DNA of 64,000 nucleotides from Anaerolineales bacterium (GCA_015075625.1 JABTTZ010000001.1:1798001-1862000); one strand, 5' to 3'; shown: positions 49,512 through 59,507, counted from the first letter of the stretch. The notes: a model not told the origin generated them from the sequence alone. A program made the numbers and translations.

Positions 49512-52268
49512 CTACTCGTAGCGCAGAACACGTAAGGGGTGTTCGCTCGATGCGCCCCAGGCAGTGAGCAGAGTTGCCCCTAAGGTGACCGCCACCGCCG
49601 TCAGAAACATGAGCGCGATCAATTCCCATGGGACAGGCAAACGCACCAGTCCGTTTGTCAGTGTGGGGACAACGGCTAAGATCAGCAGCGTTGGCAAGAG
49701 GCTGATGATACCACCCGCCGCCCCAACGATTCCATTTTCGATCAAAAGTTGCCCCAATGCCTGCTGGCGCTTGACCCCCACCGCTTTCAAAATCCCAATC
49801 TGCCGACGGCGCTCCATCGTGGCGAGGGAAACTGTGCTGGCGATGAGCGCTGCCGCTGCAAAAAGCGAGAGCAAGGCAACCAGAAGCGGAATCGCCGCCA
49901 TCGAATTCAAAATACGGCTGATGATCGAATCGAAAATCCCCACGTCAAAGACAAAAACCCCTGGCAGCACTGCACCGGCGAGAACATCGTTCACTTTATC
50001 CGGCTGGACATCGGCAACAATCAGATCAAAGGGGAGCGCTTTGGGCATCGATTCCAGCGGCATTTGTACGGCACTATCGCCTAAACTGAAGGGGATCAGG
50101 CTGTCCGCAGCGGTGGGTTGCAGAATCCCTACAATGGTGAAGTCGCGCCGAACCCCTTCTATGCGATAGGTGAAGGTAGAGCCAACCTTCACCCCCAAAA
50201 CATCCAGCGAGGGGGAATAAGGGACGACAATAACATCCTTACCGGCATCTTCGGGCATCAGGTAGCGCCCCTCCACCAAGCCGCTCCGTTTGGGGCTGCC
50301 ATAGACACGTACCCCGATGGGCAGTTCCCACCCAAGCGCAGCAAAGAACGCTTCAAAGGTTTGCGGATCGTCCTCGTTCGGAACGAGGGTGTTTTCCCAA
50401 TTGGTATTGCCGTTGATCGCGGCAAGGCGAACGGATGCCGGAAAGCGAATATTTCGATAGCCATTCACGCCCGCCAAGCTCTCTAGACGGGTGTTCACAA
50501 TGCCCTCGATGGGCAGCAAGGGGAGGATCACCACGTTGCCCCCAATCGGATCACTCAGACTGGTATAGAGCAGCACAGTAATGCTCCGCGCCATAATGAG
50601 TGTCCCGCTGAGCGCTGTCATGCCGATGACAAGGGCGGTTAGGCTGAGCGCCGTGCGTATGCGGTGCTGCGTTAAGCCGCGCAGGGCAATCCGCATATTG
50701 GGGTTGCGCAAACTCGGCAGCTTGCCAAGCAGCCAGACAAACAGCCACATAATGGCAACGACAATGCCGAGGATCAGAAAAATGATGAACGTCCCAAAGA
50801 CGCCGATACTCAAGGAGCGTTGCAGCGTTTCCAGAAACGAGCGTGAGCGCCCTCCTCCCCCAATGGTATCCGCGGCGAAATTGCCCCCACGCCAGAACAT
50901 GGCGCGTAAATCGGCGCCAAGAATGGCATCGACAAGCGCCCCCAAGCCGACGATGAGGATTACCACACTAAGCAGTGAGGGCAAACACCCCGCCCGCGCC
51001 ATGGGAATCGTCCCCTGACGCAGCACATAGGCAGGGCGAATACCCCCCGCCATGAGCGTGGGGAGGATGCTGAAAAAGAGGGTAATCGTGACCCCCAACA
51101 CCATGCCCATCAGTACTGGATCAAGGTAAAATCGCCAGGGGAGAGGGACGCCCACCGCCTGCTGACCAAAATCGCGGGCGAGGATACTGAGAAGATTCCC
51201 GATGATCACGCCCAGAAAACTCCCAACCACACCTAACAGAAGTGCCTCAACAAAAAAGATCAGAGTGACGCCTCGCCCCTTCAAGCCCAGTGTTTTGAGC
51301 GTGGCGATCTCCCCTGAACGGCGGTTTACTGAGACAAGCATCGTGTTGATGATGCCCACCCCACCAATAACCAGCCCAACAAGGCTGCACAGCAAGACAA
51401 AGCGCGAGATCAGATCGGCGGCAAGAGCATTGTTGCGCAAGACCTCCTCGGCGGTGACGATGTTCCAATTGCGCCGATTGGCGGCGGCGGGGATGTCCTG
51501 CCGCATTTGGGCGGCAAAGCGAGAAATATTCGTCCCGGCGGGGACTTTCAGGTAGGCATAATCTGCCCAACCCGGCTGAGTCTCATAAGCCGCCATGTGG
51601 GATCGGTTGATGAAGATAAAACTGAAGAAAAAGGTGTTGGGGTTGTTGAAAAGGCTTTCCGCCGAGTCGGGCAAAATGCCGGTGATGGTATGAAGCGCAT
51701 CGTTCAGGCTAAGACGCACCTGGTCCCCCACCTTTGCCCCCAACTGCGACGCCAAGCGCTGCCCAATAACCAGCGTATTTGGTGCGGCAAGAAGGGAATC
51801 TAAGCTCGCTCCGGCGGGCGCATCAGGACGAATCACATCGTAAAAGGGGTATTTTGTCGGATCGAGAAACGTCCCCATCGCAAAGGCGGGACGCCCGCCA
51901 TTCCCCTCGGCATCCATGACCGATAGTTGAAGCAGTTCGCTGCTGAGGGTATAAGTGATCTCGACGCTATGCTGTGCTGCCCACCGATCCATTTGGCGGA
52001 TCACCTCTGGGCTAAAGGCGGGGTCGCGCTGCCCACCCAAAAGCGTGATGCGAACCTCGTTCCCTCGTGTGTTCAGCCGAATATCCCCGCGTAAAAAGCT
52101 CTGAGCATTGGCGGTGAGCGCATCGGTGAGCATCAACCCAAGCGCCCGAAGGGCGACGACGGTAGCAACCCCGGCGGCAATGCTCATCAGGGCGAACAGG
52201 GTTCGCTGGCGGTTGCGCACCAGATTGCGAGCCGCATAGGTGAAGGCGAAGCGTAAGCGTCGAAACAT
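49512..52268 (-). CDS. Large FtsX/MacB-type ABC transporter permease
   Basis: The 918-aa product is a type VII ABC permease with two FtsX modules. The first helix and an exterior MacB-like domain (VGDQVRLSLNDALHTITGIL) are followed by three helices (LVGLVIGGVGIINTMLVS; ALLLGVVGSFLGVIIGNLLS; then MGMVLGVTITLFFSILP). A central membrane block follows, then a second exterior domain (VGSTFTYRIEGVRRDFTIVG) and three more helices ending in the TVSLATMERRRQIGILKAVG coupling region. Such proteins move lipids or lipoproteins or transmit force; they need a MacB/LolD-type ATPase. None lies on this strand. The neighbouring ATPase at 52468 is divergent and belongs to the next system. The ATG at 52268 follows AAAGGACAG. 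Confidence 0.9.
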   Translation of the reverse strand: MFRRLRFAFTYAARNLVRNRQRTLFALMSIAAGVATVVALRALGLMLTDALTANAQSFLRGDIRLNTRGNEVRITLLGGQRDPAFSPEVIRQMDRWAAQHSVEITYTLSSELLQLSVMDAEGNGGRPAFAMGTFLDPTKYPFYDVIRPDAPAGASLDSLLAAPNTLVIGQRLASQLGAKVGDQVRLSLNDALHTITGILPDSAESLFNNPNTFFFSFIFINRSHMAAYETQPGWADYAYLKVPAGTNISRFAAQMRQDIPAAANRRNWNIVTAEEVLRNNALAADLISRFVLLCSLVGLVIGGVGIINTMLVSVNRRSGEIATLKTLGLKGRGVTLIFFVEALLLGVVGSFLGVIIGNLLSILARDFGQQAVGVPLPWRFYLDPVLMGMVLGVTITLFFSILPTLMAGGIRPAYVLRQGTIPMARAGCLPSLLSVVILIVGLGALVDAILGADLRAMFWRGGNFAADTIGGGGRSRSFLETLQRSLSIGVFGTFIIFLILGIVVAIMWLFVWLLGKLPSLRNPNMRIALRGLTQHRIRTALSLTALVIGMTALSGTLIMARSITVLLYTSLSDPIGGNVVILPLLPIEGIVNTRLESLAGVNGYRNIRFPASVRLAAINGNTNWENTLVPNEDDPQTFEAFFAALGWELPIGVRVYGSPKRSGLVEGRYLMPEDAGKDVIVVPYSPSLDVLGVKVGSTFTYRIEGVRRDFTIVGILQPTAADSLIPFSLGDSAVQMPLESMPKALPFDLIVADVQPDKVNDVLAGAVLPGVFVFDVGIFDSIISRILNSMAAIPLLVALLSLFAAAALIASTVSLATMERRRQIGILKAVGVKRQQALGQLLIENGIVGAAGGIISLLPTLLILAVVPTLTNGLVRLPVPWELIALMFLTAVAVTLGATLLTAWGASSEHPLRVLRYE

Positions 52269-52467
52269 GAGTAGGGCTGTCCTTTGGGGTTCTATACGGA
52301 AAGCATATCGCATCAGTTGCGCTCTTGGCTAACGAACGCCTTCCCGTAAAGGGCTACCTTAACCCTCCCTAAATAGCCCTTGCCAAGTGCCTCTCTCTCC
52401 GCTATGGTTAACGATTCGTGCCTCAGCAAAAGCACCGCTGATTAAAAAGGACGAATGTTCACCACCT

Positions 52468-53379
52468 ATGATCACCGTTGACCATGTGACGAAAGCCTAC
52501 GGCGCGATTCAAGCGCTACGCGGCGTCAGTTTCCACGTCGGGGCAGGGGAGATCGTGGGCTTGCTCGGACCCAACGGGGCGGGGAAGTCCACCACGATCA
52601 AAATCCTGACCGGCTGTTTGCACCCGGATGATGGCACGGTTGCCATTGATGGGTTGGACGTGCTGACAGAGGGAATCGCTGTCCAAGCACGGCTTGGCTA
52701 CCTCTCCGAAAACACGCCGCTTTACCCAAACCTCTCTGTTCAGATGTACCTCAAACTCATGGCAGATTTGCGCCAACTTCCCGACGCAGAGCAGCCCCAA
52801 CTCATTGGGGATGCCATTCTTGCCACCGGGCTGACGGATTACCGCACGCGGCGGATTGGGCAGTTGAGCAAAGGGCTGCGGCAGCGTGTCGGTCTGGCGC
52901 AGGCGATCCTCCATAAGCCGCGCCTGCTCATTTTGGATGAACCCACTGTTGGGCTTGACCCCACCCAAATTGTCGAAATTCGCGGGCTGATCAAAAGCCT
53001 AGCGCGGCAAAGTACCGTCCTGTTTTCCTCCCATATTCTCTCTGAGGTAGAGGCGCTTTGTGACCGCGTGATCATCATCATCAACGGGGAAGTTCGTGCC
53101 GACGCCCGCTTGGACGACCTAGAGACGACGAACAACACAATTCTTGTCCTCTCTGAACAAGCAGAGGCAGAGCCAGCGCTCCGTCAGATCGCGGGGGTGT
53201 CTGCCGTTGAATCCTTCACCACCCGTGAGGGATTCCCTGCCTACCGGCTGACCAGCGACGCGGATATTGCCCCGCATGTTTACGCTGTCGCACGGGCGCA
53301 TAACCTGCCCCTGCGTGAACTGCGGCGGGATACCCTTACCCTAGAGACGGTCTTCAATCGCCTCGCCACCAGCGCGTAA
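52468..53379 (+). CDS. ABC transporter ATPase of the Gld-like system
   Basis: The 303-aa nucleotide-binding subunit carries Walker A GLLGPNGAGKSTTIKIL, the signature region QLSKGLRQRVGLAQA, Walker B LLILDEPTVGLDP and the switch His in FSSHIL. The sequence after residue ~220 is the CcmA/GldA-type C-terminal extension. The order ATPase, permease fused to a GldG-like domain, then a DUF4340 protein marks a conserved ABC-2 system related to the gliding-motility exporter GldAFG; its role outside Bacteroidetes is not settled. I start at the ATG at 52468, just before ITVDHVTKAYGAI. Confidence 0.93.
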   Translation: MITVDHVTKAYGAIQALRGVSFHVGAGEIVGLLGPNGAGKSTTIKILTGCLHPDDGTVAIDGLDVLTEGIAVQARLGYLSENTPLYPNLSVQMYLKLMADLRQLPDAEQPQLIGDAILATGLTDYRTRRIGQLSKGLRQRVGLAQAILHKPRLLILDEPTVGLDPTQIVEIRGLIKSLARQSTVLFSSHILSEVEALCDRVIIIINGEVRADARLDDLETTNNTILVLSEQAEAEPALRQIAGVSAVESFTTREGFPAYRLTSDADIAPHVYAVARAHNLPLRELRRDTLTLETVFNRLATSA

Positions 53380-53415
53380 TACCCTGTTGAGGATAGTCAC
53401 AACGGATACCAAACG

Positions 53416-56352
53416 ATGAAACAAGCGTTAGCAATCGCACGCAAAGAACTGGATAGCTATTTCGGCTCACCTATGGCGCTGATCTTCATCGGCGTCTTTC
53501 TCTTGGTGACCCATTACACCTTTTTCTGGGTGGGCGGATTCTTCTCACGAGGGATCGCTGATGTTCGCCCTCTGTTTCAGGCAATGCCCGTCCTCTTGAT
53601 CTTCCTCATTGCCGCGCTGACCATGCGCCAATGGAGCGAAGAACAACAAACCGGCACGCTCGATATGCTCCTGACGATGCCGATCAAACTTTCGGCATTG
53701 GTGGTGGGAAAATTTCTGGCGGTTATGGCGTTGGTGGCGGTGGCGTTAGCGCTCACGCTGACCATCCCGCTTACCACGGCCTCGCTTGGCAACCTTGATT
53801 GGGGTCCGGTCATCGGCGGCTACCTTGCGGCAATGCTGCTGGCGGCGGCATATGCGGCGGTAGGGTTGTTCCTTTCCTCCCAAACGGATAACCAGATCGT
53901 CGCCCTCATTTTGACGGTGATCGTCGGTGGGGCATTCTATTTGATCGGATCGCCCACCCTGACGGGCTTGGTCAGCACGGGGACAGCCGAAGCGCTGCGG
54001 GCAATTGGCACAGGCAGCCGCTTTGAGAGCATCGAACGGGGCGTGATTGACGCCCGCGATGTGATCTACTACCTCTCGCTCACCGCCCTGTTTCTGATTC
54101 TGAACAGCCTGAGTTTGGATAGTAAGCGGTGGAGCAAAGGGGCAGCCCTGCGCAGTTACCGCGAGAACCGCCGTGTGGGGGTTGTCCTCATCGCCGTCAA
54201 CCTGATTCTGTTCAATGTGGTGATGTTCCGTGCGGGCGCTGTCCGTGCCGATTTGACCCAAAATGGGGAATACACCCTTTCCAGCGTCACGCGGGAGGTG
54301 TTGGGCAACCTGAGCGAGCCGCTCTTGCTGCGCGGCTACTTCAGCCAACGCAATCACCCGCTGCTCTCCCCGCTGATCCCCCGTATCCGCGACATGATGA
54401 AGGAATATGAGTCGGCAAGCGGCGGGCGCGTTCGGGTGGAATTCCTCGACCCGATCTCGAACCCTGACCTTGAGGCAGAGGCGAACCAAACCTATGGTAT
54501 TCGCCCGACGCCCCTGCAAGTTCAGGAACGCGGCGGTACATCGCTGGTGAACGCCTACTTTGATATTTTGCTCCGCTATGGCGACCAAAATGTGACGCTC
54601 AATCTGCTTGATATGATCGAGGTGAACGAGGTTGGCGGGGCGTTGGATGTCCGCTTGCGCAATTTGGAATACGACCTCACCAGCAGTATCCAGCGCGTTG
54701 CCTATGGCTTTCAGAACATTGATGCGGTGTTGGCATCCTTAAGCGCCCCCGCCGAACTGACGGTTTATGTGACGCCAGACACGCTGCCAGAATCGTTGAA
54801 GGCTGCCCCAGAGACGATTCAAGCCGTGGCAGAAAGCCTAAAAACCCGCGCCGGGAAAAATTTCACCTACCGCGTCGTAAATATGTCTGCCCCCGATGCG
54901 GGCGTCACCCCTCGCCAACTCTTTGACCAATACCAGATTCAACCCGTCGCGGCGGATTTCCTTGCCACCCAGACGTTTTATCTGCACATGGTCTTGAAGG
55001 TTGGCGATAAAACGCAAGTCATTTTCCCCTCCGGCGGCTTCAGCGAGAATGAGACGCGGACGAGTGTCGAATCTGCCCTGAAACGGCTTGCTCCGGGCTT
55101 TTTGAAGGTGATTGGCGTGTGGACACCCCCTGATCCGGCGGCGAATCCTTTCGGCGGCGGCGGTGGGCAGCAGTTGCAAGTGTTCCAACAATCGCTTGCC
55201 GCGCTGGGCAAGAACTACGAAATTCGCCAAGTAGACCTGATCAGCGGGCAAGTCCCCAACGATGTGAATGCCCTCTTTATCTTTGCCCCGCAAGCGCTCA
55301 CCGATATGGATCGCTATGCGGTGGATCAGTTCCTCATGCGCGGTGGATCCATCTTCATCGCCGGAGGGAACTACCAAATCACGACGACGCAGCAAGGCGG
55401 GATCGGTTTGGTGAAGGTCAATTCCGGTCTGCAAACGATGTTGGCGGAGTATGGCATCACCCTTGAACCAACGCTGGTGCTGGATAGCCAAAATGCACCG
55501 TTCCCTGTCCCGGTGACACGCAATGTCGGTGGCATCGCTGTGCAGGAAATTCAGGCACTTGCCTATCCGCACTTTGTCGATGTTCGCCCCGACGCGATGG
55601 ATCGGGACAACCCCGCCCTTCGTAACCTCCCTTCGGTGACGATCAATTGGGGATCACCGATCACGCTGGACCCAGAGAAAAACGCCGGACGCACCGTCGT
55701 GACTCTGTTCACCTCCAGCGCGGAATCGTGGACAACCTCGGATAGCAACACGCAGCCGGACTTCCAGTTCTACCCAGAAACGGGCTTTCCCATTGGGGCG
55801 ACACAGGGAAAACAAATCCTCGCCGTTTCGGTGACGGGGACGTTCACCAGCTATTTCAAAGGCAAACCCTCGCCCTTCACCGAGTCCACCGATCCGACGA
55901 ATCCGGCGGCAACCCCCCCAGCCGCGCCGGTGGGGTTGATTGAACAATCGCCCGCGAATGCTCGCATCGTCGTCATTGGCAGTGCCGAGACATTCAACGA
56001 TAACGTTCTCTCCCTGCAAAACCGCTTGGGGGATAACCGCGCCGCGAACAACATTCAACTCGTCCAGAATCTGGCGGATTGGTTTGTCGAAGATACGGCG
56101 CTCTCCAGCATCCGGGCGCGGGGATCGGCGTCGCGCCTGCTGCGCCCCCTTGCCGAAGGGGAACAAGGGCGTTGGGAGGGCTTTAACTACCTCTTTGCCG
56201 TGGTTGCCCTTGTTGGTTTAGGATTCCTCTGGCAAGTGCGCCGTCGGACGGAAAAACCGATGCCCCTTCCGGGCATTCCAGAGCGTGCCGCCGCCCCACC
56301 ACCAACCCCTGAGCCACCTGCCGAAAATGCCCAGACTGAGGGAGAAAACTAG
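53416..56352 (+). CDS. ABC-2 permease fused to a GldG-like auxiliary domain
   Basis: The 978-aa product joins two parts that are separate genes (gldF, gldG) in the classical system. Residues ~1-235 are a six-helix ABC-2 permease (RKELDSYFGSPMALIFIGVF; MLLTMPIKLSALVVGKFLAV; NQIVALILTVIVGGAFYLIG). From ~250 on come one helix (VLIAVNLILFNVVMF) and the exterior GldG-like ABC-auxiliary domain (YTLSSVTREVLGNLSEPLLL; RGGSIFIAGGNYQI). A final helix (NYLFAVVALVGLGFLWQV) returns to the membrane before a short Pro-rich tail. It lies 36 bases after the ATPase and two before the DUF4340 gene. Confidence 0.9.
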   Translation: MKQALAIARKELDSYFGSPMALIFIGVFLLVTHYTFFWVGGFFSRGIADVRPLFQAMPVLLIFLIAALTMRQWSEEQQTGTLDMLLTMPIKLSALVVGKFLAVMALVAVALALTLTIPLTTASLGNLDWGPVIGGYLAAMLLAAAYAAVGLFLSSQTDNQIVALILTVIVGGAFYLIGSPTLTGLVSTGTAEALRAIGTGSRFESIERGVIDARDVIYYLSLTALFLILNSLSLDSKRWSKGAALRSYRENRRVGVVLIAVNLILFNVVMFRAGAVRADLTQNGEYTLSSVTREVLGNLSEPLLLRGYFSQRNHPLLSPLIPRIRDMMKEYESASGGRVRVEFLDPISNPDLEAEANQTYGIRPTPLQVQERGGTSLVNAYFDILLRYGDQNVTLNLLDMIEVNEVGGALDVRLRNLEYDLTSSIQRVAYGFQNIDAVLASLSAPAELTVYVTPDTLPESLKAAPETIQAVAESLKTRAGKNFTYRVVNMSAPDAGVTPRQLFDQYQIQPVAADFLATQTFYLHMVLKVGDKTQVIFPSGGFSENETRTSVESALKRLAPGFLKVIGVWTPPDPAANPFGGGGGQQLQVFQQSLAALGKNYEIRQVDLISGQVPNDVNALFIFAPQALTDMDRYAVDQFLMRGGSIFIAGGNYQITTTQQGGIGLVKVNSGLQTMLAEYGITLEPTLVLDSQNAPFPVPVTRNVGGIAVQEIQALAYPHFVDVRPDAMDRDNPALRNLPSVTINWGSPITLDPEKNAGRTVVTLFTSSAESWTTSDSNTQPDFQFYPETGFPIGATQGKQILAVSVTGTFTSYFKGKPSPFTESTDPTNPAATPPAAPVGLIEQSPANARIVVIGSAETFNDNVLSLQNRLGDNRAANNIQLVQNLADWFVEDTALSSIRARGSASRLLRPLAEGEQGRWEGFNYLFAVVALVGLGFLWQVRRRTEKPMPLPGIPERAAAPPPTPEPPAENAQTEGEN

Positions 56353-56354
56353 CC

Positions 56355-57572
56355 ATGAAACTGACACGCACAAACACGCTGCTCATCGGGCTGGCGATCT
56401 TCCAACTGGTTGCCGTGATCGCCCTCTTTGCTTCAGGGGCAGGGGCGGGCGCACCGCCCACAAACACCGCCGCTATTCTTCCCAACCTAATCCCCGATGA
56501 TGTGACGGGAATCACGGTGAAGGATGGTGCGGGTGCGGCGGTAACGATGCTGAAGGACTCTGAAGGCGCTTGGTCGCTCCCCAATGCCGGAAACTATCCG
56601 GTGGAAGCGTTCCGCGTTGAATCCCTTCTGAACGCCATGAAAGGGTTAGACACCAGCCGTCTGATCGCCCAGAACAAGGCGAATCATGCGCGGCTGAAGG
56701 TGGCAGATGAAGACTATGAGCGCCTCATTGAGATCACGACGCGGCAAGGCGAGACACAGCGGCTCTACCTCGGCACGTCCAGTGGGGCAAACAGTACCCA
56801 CGTCCGGCGCGGCGGGCGTGATAATGTCTACCTTGTGGGCGGTTTGAATACATGGGAAATTTCGACCCGTGCGGCACAGTGGGTGAACGCCGTGTATCTT
56901 GCCATCCCCCAACCAGAGGTGGCGACGATCACCGTGACGAACGGGAATGGGACATTCACCTTTGACAAAGCGGGCGAGGCGTGGACGTTTGCCGGATTGA
57001 ACGCCGGAGAGGTGTTCAACACGGCGCAAATCGAGGCGATCCTCAGCCGCGTGGCAACCATCCGCTTGGATGACCCGCTAGGGACGACAAACGAGGCAGT
57101 CTACGGAATGGACGCGCCGTTGGCGGTGATCACCATCCAAACACGGAAGGAAATCACCCCCACCCCCGACCCAAGTGCAACGCCTGTTGGGGTGGATGTG
57201 CCGCTTCCCTTGACGCCCAATGCATCCTCGGTGAACGCCACCGTAGAGGAAAAAACATATACGCTGACGATTGGGGCGAAAACAGAGGCGGGAACGGGCT
57301 ACTATGTGAAGTCATCCGAGTCCGATCACTATGTGATCCTTGCCGCAGCCACCACGGAAACCTTCACCAACCTGACTCGTGACTCGCTGATTCTTCCGCC
57401 CACGCCGACGCCCACACCGACGGCAACAGCGATCCCCTCAGCGACGCCGGCAGTAACAGCCACCTCTGAGGCAACGGCGACGCCAACGGTCACAGCGACA
57501 GCGACGATCACCAGCACAACCCAACCCTCGCTTACGGCGACGCCCACCCCAACGGCAACACCTAATCAATAG
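56355..57572 (+). CDS. DUF4340 protein of the Gld-like ABC system
   Basis: A membrane-anchored exterior protein: one N-terminal helix (LLIGLAIFQLVAVIALFA), then the DUF4340 body with ITVKDGAGAAVTMLKDSEGAW, FRVESLLNAMKGLDTSRLI and YLVGGLNTWEISTRAAQWVN, then a second related half, ending in a Thr-rich tail of ~60 residues. DUF4340 proteins commonly follow GldG-like genes. Their role is unknown; they may complete the exterior part of the transporter. The ATG at 56355 lies two bases after the permease stop, so translation is coupled. Confidence 0.87.
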   Translation: MKLTRTNTLLIGLAIFQLVAVIALFASGAGAGAPPTNTAAILPNLIPDDVTGITVKDGAGAAVTMLKDSEGAWSLPNAGNYPVEAFRVESLLNAMKGLDTSRLIAQNKANHARLKVADEDYERLIEITTRQGETQRLYLGTSSGANSTHVRRGGRDNVYLVGGLNTWEISTRAAQWVNAVYLAIPQPEVATITVTNGNGTFTFDKAGEAWTFAGLNAGEVFNTAQIEAILSRVATIRLDDPLGTTNEAVYGMDAPLAVITIQTRKEITPTPDPSATPVGVDVPLPLTPNASSVNATVEEKTYTLTIGAKTEAGTGYYVKSSESDHYVILAAATTETFTNLTRDSLILPPTPTPTPTATAIPSATPAVTATSEATATPTVTATATITSTTQPSLTATPTPTATPNQ

Positions 57573-57666
57573 ATAACCAGAAGGGCAGCGCCTAGCCTTC
57601 TCGCGTTGGGCGAGAGGGAAACATGGTCTGGAAGGCACAGCCTCCCAGACCCATCCTATGTGGGGA

Positions 57667-58200
57667 TCAATTCGTATCGTCTGCTTTTTGCAGCGCCGCC
57701 AAGAGCGTCGCCCCCTCTAGATCATCCCGAAACGCTCCTGGTTCAGGGTGCGCCGCGATCAGGGCAACTAACAGCGGATCGCCGCCCGCCTCGCGCACCA
57801 TATCCGCCCCCCATTGGGCGTGCTGCACATTGATCACGAATGGGCGCCGCCAGCCAGTGGGGGTATGGTACGTTCCCCAACGGTGTGCTGCCACCGGAAA
57901 TGCCTTGTTCGCCAAGACAACAATGACGCGCTCCCAAAGGTAAAAAGGGGTGCGGCTTTTGCCCACATCATGCAAGAGTGCCGCTTGGAGTAAGGCGGGA
58001 TGTGCCTCGCCGCTAGTTTGCAGTGAACGCAGCACGTTTAGGCTGTGCTGGCGCTCCCCCCGCCGCAGCTCTCGATAGAGCGTATAGAGCGGCGGCGGAA
58101 GGTGAGTTTGGGCAAGGGTATCCTCCACAGGGCGCAGTCCGGCGGAAAGCGCCCGAATCCCTTGCCGCCAGCGGCGACGTTCGGCGTTCCAAGCACCCAT
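57667..58200 (-). CDS. HD-domain phosphohydrolase-like protein
   Basis: The 177-aa protein has HSLNVLRSLQ, the metal-binding HD pair in LLQAALLHDVGKSRT and a later His in NVQHAQWGADMVREAG, the pattern of small HD hydrolases acting on nucleotides or phosphoesters. The substrate is unknown. I place the start at the ATG at 58200, which shares one base with the stop of the site-2 protease gene (TGATG); the longer upstream frame to 58443 overlaps that gene and shows no domain. It is the third gene of a glutaredoxin, site-2 protease, HD unit. Confidence 0.82.
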   Translation of the reverse strand: MGAWNAERRRWRQGIRALSAGLRPVEDTLAQTHLPPPLYTLYRELRRGERQHSLNVLRSLQTSGEAHPALLQAALLHDVGKSRTPFYLWERVIVVLANKAFPVAAHRWGTYHTPTGWRRPFVINVQHAQWGADMVREAGGDPLLVALIAAHPEPGAFRDDLEGATLLAALQKADDTN

Positions 58201-58856
58201 CACAACCCTAGCAAAAGACGCGCCATAAATTGGAAGGGCGGATTGATCGCGTAACCTAAAATGGGCAGCCCAATGAAGGATAACAAGATGAGTCCAATGA
58301 GGACGTAATAACTCTCGCGCTCGTAGCGCTGAAGTTGGCGTGATTCCTTTGGCGGCAAGAGCATCAACAACACGCGCCAACCATCCAGCGGAAAGAGCGG
58401 GATCAGGTTGAACAGGAACAAGAGCATGTTCAGGTTGAACCACACCGTCATAAACTGATCAAAATTGGGGATGATGTCCCGCCGCCCAAAAATCGGTTGA
58501 TACTCCCACACATTGAAGCGGTAAAGCAGGGCGGCGAATGCCGCTAACAGCAAGTTAGCGAAGGGTCCCGCTGCCACCGCGAGAAGGTAGCCCCAACGCG
58601 GGTTGCGCATCCGTTCGGGGCGAATAATGGCATAGCCAAGCGCCCCAAAGCCAACGATCACCCACATGGCGTACCCAAACCAATCAATATGGACAAAAGG
58701 GTTTAGCGTCAGCCGCCCCATTTGGCGGGGGGTGGGGTCGCCCATCCGATCCGCAACATAATTGTGGGCATATTCATGGACAGCCATTGCGATTAGGACG
58801 ACAATCGCAGCAGATAAAAGCCGCGCCAGATTGAATTGATCGCCAGAAAAAATCAC
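58200..58856 (-). CDS. Site-2 protease family (M50) membrane metallopeptidase
   Basis: A compact M50 protease that would cut substrates inside the membrane. The zinc motif is in MAVHEYAHNYVADRMGDPTP (HEYAH), and the second metal region is LFNLIPLFPLDGWRVL. Several hydrophobic segments follow the family order (LLSAAIVVLIA before HEYAH; AVAAGPFANLLLAAFAALL; ESYYVLIGLILLSFIGLPIL near the end). GTG start at 58856 with AGGAG eight bases upstream. There is no PDZ domain, so it belongs to the small RseP-unlike group. It is coupled to the downstream HD gene. Confidence 0.92.
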   Translation of the reverse strand: MIFSGDQFNLARLLSAAIVVLIAMAVHEYAHNYVADRMGDPTPRQMGRLTLNPFVHIDWFGYAMWVIVGFGALGYAIIRPERMRNPRWGYLLAVAAGPFANLLLAAFAALLYRFNVWEYQPIFGRRDIIPNFDQFMTVWFNLNMLLFLFNLIPLFPLDGWRVLLMLLPPKESRQLQRYERESYYVLIGLILLSFIGLPILGYAINPPFQFMARLLLGL

Positions 58857-58897
58857 GTCATCTACTCCTGCGCTCAGTGGTTGCGTTCGCTAGGGCT

Positions 58898-59233
58898 TTA
58901 AGGCAATAAGCCATGTTGAGTCAACCATGCTACAAGTTCGGGTTCGGTTGCCTCGGTAATCATCGACCCACGATTTACCCCGCGTGGGGAAGCCCCCTTG
59001 GGAAGCAGGGTGGGCGGTTCGACAGGGAGTTCCCCCCCTGGCTCAACAACGATGAGCGTTGGCACAGATAGAAACCCCGTCCAATCCAAAACGCGCTGGC
59101 GATAGGTGTCCTGTTCATCGATGAACAGTTCGCGGTAGGGGACGCCGCGTTTAGTCAAAACGCCTCGTGCAATGGTCACATAGGCGCAGGGCGTTGTTCG
59201 GCTGTACATGACGAGTTCATAAGGTCGGCTCAT
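58898..59233 (-). CDS. Glutaredoxin-like protein with a single active-site Cys
   Basis: A 111-aa thioredoxin-fold protein. MYSRTTPCAYVTIARGVLTK is the glutaredoxin active-site helix, but the second Cys is replaced (CAYV), so it is a monothiol form. GVPYRELFIDE and FLSVPTLIVVEPGG (cis-Pro) complete the fold. Between the cis-Pro strand and the last helix sits an insert of ~25 residues, which is unusual. Monothiol proteins may bind an Fe-S cluster or act as reductases with thiols; no cluster partner is seen here. It lies 41 bases before the site-2 protease gene. Confidence 0.82.
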   Translation of the reverse strand: MSRPYELVMYSRTTPCAYVTIARGVLTKRGVPYRELFIDEQDTYRQRVLDWTGFLSVPTLIVVEPGGELPVEPPTLLPKGASPRGVNRGSMITEATEPELVAWLTQHGLLP

Positions 59234-59334
59234 ACGGGGGTTTCCCTATTTTTTCCCTTTCGCTCAGATTGCATGGCTTTCATGATGACCTATCGATATG
59301 GCAGCGAATAGTCCGTCAAGAAAATTCTAAAAGA

Positions 59335-59480
59335 ACCCTTATCCCCCTGCCCCCTTTCCCTGTAGACAGGTAAAGGAGAGAAATTCTCCGGGCGAGGGGG
59401 TGAGGGGGAAACCCCCTCAAAGACGTGATTCCCCCTCCTCCTTGCGGAAGAAGGGGGGTAGGAGGATGAGGGTTATCTCA
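59335..59480. repeat. Long polypyrimidine/hairpin intergenic repeat
   Basis: It has two blocks, CCCCCTGCCCCCTTTCCC... and GATTCCCCCTCCTCCTTGCG..., joined by GAGGGGGTGAGGGGGAAACC. The interior GGGGGAAACCCCCTCAA resembles repeat II, but the GCGTAAGGTGAGTTA ends are absent. It occupies the 274-bp gap between the amidase stop and the glutaredoxin start. Confidence 0.5.
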
Positions 59481-59507
59481 TTCTATGGCGACCTTCCTGA
59501 TGAACTA

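Noticed and set aside
49512-53379. Pairing the FtsX-type permease with the adjacent ABC ATPase
   Set aside because: They are divergently transcribed, and the ATPase is tightly linked to the permease-GldG fusion on the plus strand.
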